Counted from the first letter of the stretch, positions 11,935 through 22,218 are shown. The stretch: DNA of 64,000 nucleotides from Portulaca oleracea (GCA_029582165.1 CM055889.1:32467427-32531426); one strand, 5' to 3'. The notes: generated by a model from the letters alone, not told the origin. A program made the numbers and translations.

Positions 11935-14835
11935 TCAATCATCTTCTTCATCGGATACCAAATCTATGTAGGCGGGGCTCGATGGGCCGTAGTGTCGACC
12001 GGGTTGAGGTGTAGGGTTATGCCCGGTGAGGAAGCTCCATCCACCGGCTGCCCAAGAAGAAGAAGGTTGATCTTGCTGATATCCTCCAGGAGTGAACTCA
12101 TTTTGAGAAGAACTAGGAGCATCATATGTATGAACTCGTCCAGATTCGTCCACGTGGAAGGAACCCGGATAATGCCCTTGCAAAACAGGGGCTTGCAAGA
12201 CCGGGGTTAAGCTCCAGTTATCGCCGTATTCTTGTTTGACTGGTTCTTCTTTACCTAGAAAATATGAAGAAGCAGAGTCGAAGAAACCCGTGTTGCTTGA
12301 GGAATGCATGCTAGGAGTAGGGATTTCGGGTTGAGTTTCCTTGAAATCCACCGGTGCTTGATGGAAGTCACCTGACCATCTCCGTTGGGGGTAGTCAGAA
12401 TATCCTTGTGACAAGGACATACCGCCGAACATCTGGTCCAACATAGAAGTATCAGAGGCCTGTGAAGCAGCATCACTTTCACTTATATATCTCCCATAGG
12501 CGCGTGTTCGGGATGACCCTCGAGCACCGGTGAAACTCATAGTACTGGAAGACCCGACAGAGTGATCGGTATCATCCTCGGGAATGAGGGGAATGCTTGG
12601 AACGTAGCCATGAGACTGAGTTCCATAGGTAGTCATCCCGCTGCTACTACCCGAGGGTCCTGCGCCACTACCTGAAGGGCCTGCGCCGGGTGTCATATGA
12701 AAACCTCCTCCTCTCAAGTCGATGTCATGGTCGCTTTCCTCTTCTTCATCATCATCATCATGTGCGTGGAAAGCAAGGGGTATAGCTCCACCACCGCCCA
12801 TGTTGTGGCCATGAACATTGTTGTCATCATCATTGTCATCGTCATTGTCGTCATCATCGGCATCGTGACCTCCTTGGCCCCTGCCATGGTGGTGGTAATG
12901 ACCTCCTCCTCGTGGTTGTCCTCTACCACGACCTCCACCACGCCGAGGCCCAAAACCCATTCGACGCCGATAACGTCTCTGCATGTCTTGAATTTCATCG
13001 CAGAGGCCGTATATAAAGGCAATGGCCTCCATGGTTTGTTCCCGACTCCACTGCAAGCAGTTTTCTTTTATAAGGATAAACACTTGGACGTAGGGTTTAT
13101 TCATTACTTTGAAACTAAGGGTCTTACCCCAGGGCTGTTCGAAGACAAAGGGAGCTCGGGGCAGTCTCTACGACGACGTCTGAAACCAAGTGGGTTAGGG
13201 ACCGCTGGTGTTCCAGTGCCCTGCAAATTAACCAAGGTTAGTTACGACACAAGGACAAAAGTTGCAAGGAGTTCTTACAGTACTCATCATGCGTCCCATG
13301 AGGCGTGGTCGAATGGATGCGGCATAGTTGGCCCCCATGATCAACAAATTTCCAATGGGAATCCCCATGAGATTGAGTTCAAGTTCATCGAAAGTCAAGG
13401 AGCGGGGGTAGAACATCTTGGCAGGTGGATTAACTGGTACCAGCGGAGGCCATACATGCATGCATTGGTGGGTGGCCCTTTCCCCGCAGTACCATATGAA
13501 AGTAAAAGGGCCTTCAAATAAGATCCTTCGGCAGTTGATGTCCTGTAGTGTATCGAGGTCCGGAAGCTGATCTTCCGTAACCTCGTAAGCCGCCCAAGGG
13601 TCCAAAGCGCACTAAACACGCGTTAGTGATGGGCTTGATAGTTTTAAAAGTCAGGTTGGAAGAAAAGGAAAGGTCATACCTGTCCTGGATTATTCAATAT
13701 GCCTCGGAAGAGCTCCAGGTGCTCTACCCAACGTTTTCTAACCAGCAAATCGTCGCGCCCCCAGCGAAGGGCGATTGGAAAGACATCACCAGCATTAGAT
13801 TGGGGAGACAAGCCCTCGAAGTATTCGTAGAACCATATCTGCAAAGAGTAGGAGTTAGTTTTCAAGCTACAAGCAGGTATGTAGATAGCAAGGGAAAAGG
13901 AGATACCTCGATGACTTTCCACAAGCCAGACAGATAGGTGTTGTTCTGCTCAAGTTTTGATTTAGGGACTCGCACACCCGAACGGAGTCCCCGGAAGAGA
14001 CAGGTATAAGCTGCCGCACCCCAAGCTAAGTTGGAGAGATTATCTAGGTCTGCCAAATTACCTAGATAGTGGAAGAATACACGACTACCACGGTCAGCAA
14101 AAATGGTAGTACACAGGAAAATGGCAAGTATCACTCGCCGTCTTTGTGCATCAGTGTACATTTCGTCCCAGAAGTAGCCCTTCAGGACCTCATCGAAAAG
14201 AACGGAGTATCGGAAACTCCGTGTGTCGTGTATGGTGCCCATGACTGGGCCGAACAGGGCTATTTGTTGGGCTTTATCTTGGCCCAAGTCATTGGAGTAC
14301 TGTAGGGGCACCCCGCCGAAAGATAACCCCATAATCATGGCAAAGTCAAGGGGGGTAATGGTCATTTCATACTCTGGGAAGTGGAACGTGTTGGTTGTAT
14401 CCTAAAAACGTTCACTTAATGCACGCACTACGCAATGGCCAGTAGGCTCGCGCATAGCATGTAGAGCGTTGAGAAAATGGCTAAAACCAGCTTCCCTGAT
14501 GGTATCTTTCGCTGGAAAACCCAATTGTTCTAGCTCGTCCAGCAGTCTCGTCACCTTACCGATTGCCCCACAGGCCTGGATATTATCGGCCTGCAAGGTA
14601 AAATTATACATGAGATTTCTGAGTGGAATTCAAAATGTCATAATTAGTGAAGAAAGTGACATACCGTGACTTGGGTGATGAAGTGAGAGATATGTACATC
14701 GCGACAATAAAGGAGATCTTGGCCATCCCATGGATGAGGGCCGGCCCAGTCTCGGCTCATGTTGCCCTTTTGGGCTAATTCAGCGGCCCAAGCTTCCTTC
14801 TTGGGATGATATTTAGTGGGTTTTGTTGTTGGCAT
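11935..14835 (-). pseudogene. Antisense plant-mobile-domain (PMD) gene inside the Tat element, 6 exons
   Basis: Six exons on the - strand: 14,835-14,665; 14,590-13,907; 13,838-13,680; 13,611-13,279; 13,220-13,128; 13,050-11,935. All five introns have GT-AG borders and phase 0, giving about 851 residues from MPTTKPTKYHPKKEAW. Exon 2 holds the PMD (aminotransferase-like, PF10536) core: AGFSHFLNALHAM, then NTFHFPEYEMTITPLDFAMI and MGLSFGGVPL. Exons 3-4 complete it (WFYEYFEGLSP, DPWAAYEV). The last exon starts with a helix (REQTMEAIAFIYGLCDEIQ), then RRGGGRGRGQPRGGG, His-rich and Asp-rich runs, a Ser/Gly/Pro-rich disordered stretch, and the C-terminus YIDLVSDEEDD, which looks like a SUMO-interaction motif. 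The only break seen is TAG at 14,402-14,404, just before the conserved NTFHFP segment. Host PMD proteins (MAIN/MAIL1) act in the nucleus in silencing and genome stability; the role here is unknown. Confidence 0.78.
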
Positions 14836-16325
14836 AGTGGAGTACTGCAAAAAGACTCAACTCAAGTACAAGTCTATTTAATGCTCGAGCAAAGTCAAAC
14901 ATTAGAGAAATGCCGATTTCTACGCGGAGTTGAACAACCGAGACCGAAGCAGTTTTTGAGCCCATCTGGTTGGATTGGTGCGGATTTTGGGCCGAAACAA
15001 TTTTGGGCCCATTTCATGCGATTAACGCGGATTCTGGGCCGATGGATTTTTTGGGCCTATTCCTGTTGGGCTCGCGCAGATTTACATCAGCTTTGGGCCA
15101 AAGCCATCTTGGGCCCATTTGGTTGGATTTGCCCTGATTTTGGGCCGAAACTTTTTGGCCCATTTTTTTTGGGTCTGCGCGGATTTGTTTAGGTCAATTT
15201 TTGGGCCGAAATTTTTGGGCCCGTTTTAGTCAGGCTGGCGCGGATTTCAAGTCTGTTTTGGGGGAAAATTTTTGGGCCTGTTTCGTGGAGTTTGGCGCGG
15301 ATTTAGGATAAGTCGGCCCAAAATTTTGATAAGTTTTGCAGACAGGGGTCGGGCCAAATTTAGGAAAATTTACATCATGTATGGGCAAGTCCAAAACTTA
15401 ATTAAATTTAAGTTCAAGACTTCATAATAAGTCCATGGGTTTGAATAATTCAATACAAGATTTTTTCACCCTACACATATACAAGCTAATTTATGCAAAC
15501 TCCAGAAAATGCAGGAAATCAAGCGAATTTCTACATATATACATGGTGGATGCTTGAGTGAACTTGAAAATTTTTATAGTTTGAAAAAATGTTGCACAGA
15601 TTTTGGCCGGGTACATGAGAATGGCGTGGATTCCTCAGGGTGGAGTCGGAATTTACCTGAGAATGGCGCGGATTTCAGCTGTGATATGGTGGTGTCGCGC
15701 GGATTCCAGCTGGGGAGTGTGGATCTGGTCGGTCTCACGCGGGTTTTGTCTGAGATTGGTGTCTCCGGGCTGCTGGGCTTTGCGTGGCTTTGGTTGAGAA
15801 ATGGAGAATAGAGATGAGATGGAGTTGTGAGGTTATAAATGGAGATGACAAGATAAGAGTGGATGGAGAGTGAGTGGTTGAGTGAAGAGTTGAATGACAA
15901 ATAGCCAAGGGAGTATTCTCATTACTAGTATTTTTGTCTTGTTTTATTCTTTATCTTTATCTTCATTTTCTATTTTATTACCTTACTTTTTTATCTGTGT
16001 TTCTTATTTATGCATCATAATACTTACAAATTTGTCCTTTTTCAGAAAAGAACATAACAAGCCTGGGCAATATCCAGCAGTCAAGCTAGCTATAAATCAA
16101 AATTCCGGATACCTTTCAAGCTACCCTTGAAAGTTGAAGCCTGGACAACATCCAGCAAATTAATCAGCATCGGACTACCTCCGGTCAGAAGCCCAAGCTA
16201 CCCTTGGATTAATCAGCCTGGACGACCTCCAGCAATCAAGTCAACAATTCGGACTACCTCCAGTTGGCTACGAAAGTATACTTTGACTTTCGTCTTACTC
16301 AGACTCAGTCAAAGTGGGGGCTATC
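14836..16325. repeat. Noncoding region before the 3' LTR with GGGCC and GCGCGGATTT boxes
   Basis: 14,930-15,310 alternates GCGCGGATTT-like boxes with TTTTGGGCC boxes; 15,600-15,740 has more half-sites. 15,890-16,060 is T-rich. 16,060-16,265 holds degenerate repeats of the form GCCTGGACNACNTCCAGC and CGGACTACCTCC, about 65-75 bp apart. The region is upstream of the PMD gene on the - strand and may contain its promoter. No coding frame recognised. Confidence 0.55.
16311..16325 (+). other. Polypurine tract
   Basis: AAAGTGGGGGCTATC directly precedes TGTAGACACC, the start of the 3' LTR. This purine-rich site would prime plus-strand synthesis. Its form and position are typical of Tat elements. Confidence 0.85.
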
Positions 16326-16385
16326 TGTAGACACCGAAAATGGGTCAGACAGATTTTCAGCTTAACCCGGGGGACGAGATAATGA

Positions 16386-16740
16386 AGGTTCACGCGGATT
16401 TCCCTAGTTTGGGCCAAAACTGAGAAGGTTGGCGCAGATTTTGTCTTTGGGCCAAAATAGCAAGATTGGCGCGGATTTTTTGAAGACTGGCCCAAAATAT
16501 TGAATTTGCGCGGATTTCCGGAATTTGAAGCCAAAATATGAAATTTGCAGATTTTTATAATTTGGGCCAAATTCGGGAGGATGGCGCAGATTTGCTGGTT
16601 TTTGGGCCAAAAAAACACAAAGTTGGGCGGATTTATGGAATTTGGGCCCAAATATGGAAGGGCGCAGATTTATCACATTTGGGCCAAAATAACATGATCC
16701 GCGCGGATTTCATTAATCTGGCCCAAGTGGAGAGAGCCAA
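16386..16740 (+). repeat. U3 tandem array: GCGCGGATTT + TTTGGGCCAAAA units
   Basis: About nine degenerate units of 35-42 bp, each with a GCGCGGATTT-like box followed about 15 bp later by a TTTGGGCCAAAA-like box. TGGGCC is the plant site II core bound by TCP-class factors, so the array has the look of an enhancer upstream of the LTR promoter. That role is inference from motif and position. Confidence 0.6.
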
Positions 16741-16930
16741 ATCCGGATTCAGGCAGGATCCGGAAATCCGCGCAGATTCGGGTCAAGAAAGATGGCGCAA
16801 ATTCAGAGCAGTTTCTCCAGCAGTTATTCGACAGTTAAGTTAACCAGCCAACTCCCCCATAACCGCAGGGAGTTGCGCGGATTTCTGGGAAGAGGGAGGC
16901 AACTGCTGCCAACTGCAAACACCGGTTGCT

Positions 16931-16938
16931 TATTTAAA
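16931..16938 (+). promoter_or_regulatory. Possible TATA element of the LTR promoter
   Basis: TATTTAAA about 200 bp after the U3 array, followed within 3 bp by the palindrome TCCGCGCGGA and then a T/G-rich stretch. Position in the LTR suits a core promoter. No start-site data, so this is tentative. Confidence 0.35.
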
Positions 16939-17901
16939 GATCCGCGCGGATCTTTTTTGGGGGGGGCAAATTTTGTTTTGATCCGGAGGGGAAACTGAGA
17001 GCACCAGGGAGAGAATTCTATCATTACAAGCTCTGGGCTGTGAAAGTTTGCGTAGATTTGGTAGCTTTCCCGGGCCGTCTTCAGACTCCGAATCTTACCT
17101 GGCTGCACAGATCCACGCGGATCTTGGTATACCCCTACTGTTTTTTTCCGTTTTGAGTTTTTCTTAAATGATGTAACAATGTAGGCCCGACGCCCCGTCC
17201 GATGTATTTTTTTTTATTTTGTTTTCTTTACTTTGTGTGTTGATACTAGCTCTTTATCCTTGTCGTTAATTCAATTGCATGTTTTTTATTAACTTTGTGA
17301 CAACTTCTTTTATTTGTTCCTCATGCAAAAACCCTACCTAGTAAAGGCCGCTTCGGCGGGCGGTGCAAGGGCATCCCCCTACACCGACACCTTTACCCCC
17401 GAACCCATTCTTTTTGGTTCGAGACCGGAGTCATAAAATTTAAGTTTTGTTAATTTTACTTTTAAAATTAACTGGCGACTCCTCTTTTTCGGTATTTTAA
17501 TCTTTTTTCATCCGATTCGTATTTTCGTATATATGAGCGATTTTCAGGCCTGTTTGAATTTTGGGCAGGAAAATACTCTTGATCCATCAGCGAGATCCGC
17601 GCGGATTTGCTTGATGGACTCGTGGTATTTTCCGTCCCTAATTCAGGCGAGTCGGCCCTAAAAGACTAAAATTTTGACCCGTGGTAGTCTGGGATCCGCG
17701 CGGTCTATTTTTTAGTTTTTCGGCCTATTTATCCTCATATGTCCGGAAATCTGAATTAGGCGAGATTAAATAAAATACCACAATCCGAAAACTCCCTCGA
17801 AAAGCCAAAAATCTTAAATTCATCCCTTTTAAAGATAAGCAACCCTACGTCGAATCGACCCTCCGTGGGGGACCGTGCCCTCCGGGGCCGCGGGCCCTAC
17901 A

Positions 17902-18120
17902 GGTGGTGCCGCGAAGGTGGCTGGAAAACGGCCGTCATCGGTTGTTGGCTGGTGGCGGCAGCACGATAGTAGCAGCAGCAGATGGAGGGGGGGTTGTGGT
18001 GAGTGCTCGGGAAATGTAAGAGCCGAGGGAGAGATGAAGAGGTTTGAGAGAGTGAGTTGTTGGGTTTTATCAAAATGAAAATATGATGAAGATCTCGTTA
18101 ATATATATCAAGAGGGGCCC
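17902..18120 (-). promoter_or_regulatory. Possible promoter and first exon of a disrupted host gene
   Basis: Immediately right of the 3' LTR. Read on the - strand: a TATATAT-type box near 18,100, a CT-rich leader with TCACTCTCTC about 35-60 bp downstream, then GC-rich coding-like DNA with Pro/Ala/Ser codons. An ATG (ATGACGGCC) near 17,943 opens a frame that runs into the LTR. This looks like the 5' end of a plant gene cut by the Tat insertion, with the remainder expected left of the window. The protein is not recognisable, and the call is inference. Confidence 0.3.
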
Positions 18121-18851
18121 AACACTCTTCTTTCTCCTAATTTGGCAGGCTGAAATAAGCCCATTTAAACAAAATTCATCAATTTTAATTGTACTCCTTA
18201 CACTTATATCTCCCTAAACCCAAATTACTTATATTTATCGTACCGTAAAAAAATATTAATCGGGAACCTATGTAGACCCAAATAAATATATCCATACACC
18301 TCCATTAAATTCTCATAATTATAATCCTAAATTGACTTGAATAAAAGAAGGACCCGATATATCGGTCTCGGTAAAAGAATTCATAAACGATCAGGATCAC
18401 TATAAAAATTATCGGAAGAGATTCATCAAGAAAAGAAACTTAGAACTGATTTATTGACGATCGATGCACTATTCAAGTTCTGCAAAGCATACACTGGGTT
18501 AGAAAAATGGAACACGCGCTCTAATTTTCGTGATTTATTCTAAACCTTGATTATTTAAACCAATTAATACGCATTAAGGGGTGATTTTCTTCGAGTTATT
18601 ACATCCATGGTGGCACTTTGGTAAGTTCATTAGATTACTATTGAAAGAGAGAATCTATATATGTGGCCTTGTTTCAAGTGATAAATCCATCTAGCTATGC
18701 CAGGATATTTCCACTAGATGCGGTCATCCTGAGATTAGGAACCCGTTAGGCGACCCGATTTCCTTTTAGTTGTGGTTTTTGTTTTGACCATTAGTTTAAT
18801 AATTTCTGAAACTCCTACTATGAAAATTCAACCTGAGAGCTCGAATAACTT
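18121..18851. other. Intergenic AT-rich DNA, nothing recognised
   Basis: No ORF of note, no terminal repeats and no RNA gene were seen. It may be upstream DNA of the putative disrupted gene at 17,902-18,120. Confidence 0.4.
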
Positions 18852-18854
18852 TTA

Positions 18855-19198
18855 GGGTCCGTTTGGACCTTGGAAAATAGCATGGAAAAAAAATTATTTT
18901 GGAAAATGAGAATCTTTCCATTGTTTGGATTGAAGAAAAAAGAATGGAAAAAAAAAATAGTTGGAAAATTGTATGGAAAATTTGGAGTATCAATAAATAA
19001 AAAATTTTCCCTTCAAAAATGAAAGGAAAGTTGGGAGAAAAATTTTGGATCAAAGTCAACCTTTCTTTTTATCCTCTCTCTAACTCATCTCTATCTCTCT
19101 CTCTCTCTAACTTTCGTCTCTCTCTCTCTCTAACTCTATTTTCTCTCTCTCTCTCTCTCTCTCTCTCTAAGTCTCTTCTCTCTCTCTCTCTAACTCTA

Positions 19199-19265
<67 letters not shown>

Positions 19266-19426
19266 TCTCTCTTTCTCTTTCTCTAAGTATCTTCTCTCTC
19301 TCTCTCGAATTCTCTTCCCTCTTTCTCTCGGGCACTCTCTCTTCTTTCTCTCTAAGTCTCTTCTCTTTCTTCTCTCTCGCTGTCTCTCTAACTCTCTTCT
19401 CTCTAACACTCTTCTCTCTCTCTCTA

Positions 19427-19518
<92 letters not shown>

Positions 19519-19785
19519 ACTCCCCCTCCTCCAAATCACGTCATATAATCTAGAAAAATGAAGCTTGACATTTAAAAGTTTCATGCAAATTTTTTTTCCA
19601 TATATTTTTCTTCAAACCAAACAAGGAAAAGAAAGTTGAATAGAAAATCAATTTTTTTTCCTTCAAAATTTTACTTGAACCAAACAAGAAAAAGAAATTT
19701 ACTTTACCCCCAAAAGTTTTTTCCTCCTAATTTTTTTCCATGAGATTTTTTTTTCCATCATGTTTTCTTAGGTCCAAACGGACCC
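18855..19785 (+). mobile_element. PIF/Harbinger-like (Tourist-type) MITE, copy 1
   Basis: 931 bp bounded by inverted ends GGGTCCGTTTGGACC and GGTCCAAACGGACCC and flanked on both sides by TTA (18,852-18,854; 19,786-19,788), the 3-bp target duplication of PIF/Harbinger elements. The interior is A/T-rich with GGAAAA/TTTTCC runs and a long (CT)n tract. There is no transposase. The same family lies inverted at 21,568-22,824. Confidence 0.8.
19077..19517 (+). repeat. (CT)n microsatellite inside MITE copy 1
   Basis: About 440 bp of imperfect CT repeats broken by TAA, TTC and TAT interruptions. The long Ser/Leu-repeat frames it generates on both strands are artefacts. Confidence 0.95.
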
Positions 19786-19892
19786 TTAGGTTCGGAAGCC
19801 CCAACTCTCCATGGAGACGATAAACAAAACCCCGATTGTACTTCTACTCGAACAAATTGGCGTCGTTTCTAGGGAGTTGCATCTTCTAACCT

Positions 19893-20158
19893 TAGAGTGT
19901 GTTTGGTAGGGGGAAAATACATTTTTGTAAAATGTTTTCCCAATTTTCTAGTGTTTGGTACAAAAAAAGTCTAGAAAATCATTTTCCTCTAAAGGAAAGA
20001 AATTGACTTCCTTTGTTCAACCTAGAAAAATCATTTTCCACCATTGATTGTTGGATCGATTTTTACTACTAACTCTAACTGAAATTTGAGGCTGAAATTT
20101 AACATTAATGGTTTTGCTTGAAATTTTGTAACACGATTGAATTGATTAAAAAAACCTC
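19893..20158 (+). mobile_element. Partial MITE with GTGTGTTTGGT end
   Basis: Begins AGTGTGTTTGGTAGGGGGAAAA and has GGAAAA/TTTTCC boxes like the complete element at 59,146-60,341, but no matching right end. It abuts the foldback element at about 20,160, so it is probably truncated by it. Confidence 0.45.
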
Positions 20159-20159
20159 A

Positions 20160-21564
20160 AAGGTGTGTTTGGTTCAGAGGAACATGATTTCTGAGGAAAT
20201 GGTTTTCCATAAGAAATGGTTTTTCAAGGAAAATGGTTTTCCATGCCAAATTTTCCCTTGTTTGGTAGGAGATAAATTATTTTTCGGAAAATGATCATTT
20301 ATGTCGATATAAGTAGCGATATATGTGACAAATGAAAATATTTGGAGCTCAAAATTCATATTTGAGCTTTTCTTAAACATTTCTATCGTGTTATAAAGTT
20401 TCATGGCAAACCGATAAAATTGAATTTTGCTTTTAAGTTTCAGTCATATTTAACCGCAAAAAAATTTCGACAAAAGTGGCGATATATGTTACAAATGAAA
20501 ATAATTGGAGCTCGAAATTCATATTTGAGCTTTTTTAATCATTTCTATCATATTGTAAAGCTTCGTGACAAACTGAGAAAATTGAATTTTGCTCTTAAGT
20601 TTCAGTCATATTTAACCGCAAAAAAAATGTCGATAAAAGTGGCGATATATGTTACAAATGAAAATATTTGGAGCTCAAAATTTATATTTGAGCTTTTCAT
20701 TTGTAACATATATCGCCACTTTTATCGACATTTTTTTGTGGTTAAATATGACTGAAACTTAAGAGTAAAATTCAATTTTCTCAGTTTGTCACGAAACTTT
20801 ACAATACGATAGAAATGATTAAAAAAGCTCAAATATGAATTTTGAGCTCCAAATATTTTCATTTGTAACATATATCGCCACTTTTGTCGACATTTTTTTG
20901 CGGTTAAATATGACTGAAACTTAAAAGCAAAATTCAATTTTATGGGTTTGTCACGAAACTTTATAACACGATATAAATGATTAAGAAAAACTCAAATATA
21001 ACCTTTGAGCTCCAAATAATTTCATTTGTAACATATACCACTACTTAAATCGACATAAATGATAATTTTTCGAAAAATAATTTATCTCTTACCAAACAAG
21101 GGAAAATTTGGTATGGAAAACCATTTTCCTTGGAAAACTATTTCTCATGGAAAACAATTTCAAAAAATTACTTAGGGGTACCCTAACTTTTGGTGAAATG
21201 TTTTTCTGGTACCCCAACTTTTAAAAACTAATTTTGGCGTACCATAACTTTTAGAATTATAAATAATTAGGTGAATTTTCGGCCAATTATTTGAATTCAA
21301 CGGTAAGTTTTAGGTGGGAAATTGATTAAGTGTTTTTGTGGATGAAAATGCCCTTTGTTTTCGTGGACGAAAATGATTTGAATCAATCGGAGTTTCGCCG
21401 GAAATTCACCTAGTAATTTCTAATCTTAAAAGTTAGGGTACCCCAAAATTAGTTTTGAAAAGTTAGGGTACCAAAAAATTGTTTCTTCAAAAGTTAGGGT
21501 ACCTCTAAGTAATTTTTTGAAACAATTTCCTCAGAAATCATTTTCCTCTCAACCAAATATACCC
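20160..21564. mobile_element. Foldback (long inverted repeat) element
   Basis: Ends are inverted copies (GTGTGTTTGGTTCAGAGGAA on the left, its near complement ending ACCAAATATACCC on the right). Each arm holds about three related units of roughly 180 bp containing ACAAATGAAAATATTTGGAG. The centre (20,624-20,738) is an almost perfect stem of about 41 bp with a loop of roughly 30 bp. The right arm carries a nested Mutator-like MITE. The repeated small frames (FKFQSYLTAKK) in both orientations come from the inverted units and are not genes. Probably a non-autonomous DNA transposon; the TSD is unclear. Confidence 0.65.
21161..21519. mobile_element. Mutator-like MITE nested in the foldback element
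   Basis: 359 bp with inverted ends CAAAAAATTACTTAGGGGTA / GTACCTCTAAGTAATTTTTT, each arm continuing through copies of GTACCCTAACTTTT. The 9-bp sequence AAACAATTT flanks it on both sides (21,152-21,160 and 21,520-21,528), the duplication length of Mutator-superfamily elements. No coding capacity. Confidence 0.75.
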
Positions 21565-21567
21565 TTA

Positions 21568-21833
21568 GGGTCCGTTTGGACCTAGGAAAATATGAAGGAA
21601 AAAAAATCTCATGGAAAAAAAATTAGGAGGAAAAAAAATTTGGGGTAAAGTAAATTTCTTTCTCTTGTTTGGTTCAAGTAAAATTTTGAAGGAAAAAAAA
21701 TTATTTTTTATTCAACTTTATTTTCCTTGTTTGGTTTGAAGAAAAATGTATGGAAAAAAAAAAATTGCATCAAACTTTTAAATGTCAAGCCTTATTTTAC
21801 TAGATTATATGATGTGATTTGGAGGGGAGGAGT

Positions 21834-21898
<65 letters not shown>

Positions 21899-21994
21899 GA
21901 AGTTAGAGAGAGAAACAGAGAGAAGAGACTTAGAGAGAGAGAGAGAGAGAGAGTTGGAGAAAGACGAAGTTAGAGAGAGAAACAAAGAGAAGAG

Positions 21995-22030
<36 letters not shown>

Positions 22031-22048
22031 ACAGAGTTAGAGAGAGAA

Positions 22049-22092
<44 letters not shown>

Positions 22093-22132
22093 TTAGAGAG
22101 ACAAAGAGAGAGAGCGAGAGAGAGAAAGAGAG

Positions 22133-22166
<34 letters not shown>

Positions 22167-22183
22167 TAGAGAGAGAGAAGAGT

Positions 22184-22218
<35 letters not shown>

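Larger units (their letters stand above)
1..17901 (+). mobile_element. Ty3/Gypsy LTR retrotransposon, Tat lineage (5' end outside window)
   Basis: The element runs from a 5' LTR cut by the window edge to a full 3' LTR. Order: LTR, Tat-type primer site, long leader, gag, protease, RT, degenerate RNase H, archaeal-type RNase H, integrase, 7.7 kb of extra DNA with two antisense genes, purine tract, LTR. The second RNase H, the absence of a chromodomain and the extra DNA after integrase are hallmarks of the Tat clade (Ogre/Retand relatives). The shared 605 bp of the LTRs differ at about 4 positions with no indel (counted by eye), so the insertion is young. The gag-pol frames are nevertheless broken several times, so this copy was probably mobilised in trans or decayed very recently. 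Adding the missing 971 bp of 5' LTR gives a full length near 18.9 kb. Confidence 0.93.
16326..17901 (+). repeat. 3' LTR of the Tat element
   Basis: 1,576 bp, TG...CA (TGTAGACACC to CCGCGGGCCCTACA). The last 605 bp match window bases 1-605. The U3 part opens with an array of about nine units of roughly 40 bp. Exact TCCGCGCGGA copies at 16,698-16,707, 16,941-16,950 and 17,596-17,605. The 5' counterpart of U3 lies outside the window. Confidence 0.95.

Noticed and set aside
12697..13521. 274-codon + strand ORF
   Set aside because: Shadow of exons 4-6 of the antisense PMD gene. Its Ile/Val/Ser runs mirror the Asp-, His- and Gly-rich tracts on the other strand.
19019..19519. 166-codon Ser/Leu-repeat ORF and its Arg/Glu-repeat counterparts on the - strand
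   Set aside because: Produced by the (CT)n microsatellite; not a gene.
20420..20937. Repeated FKFQSYLTAKK frames on both strands
   Set aside because: Inverted units of the foldback element create the same frame twice in opposite directions; no protein family.
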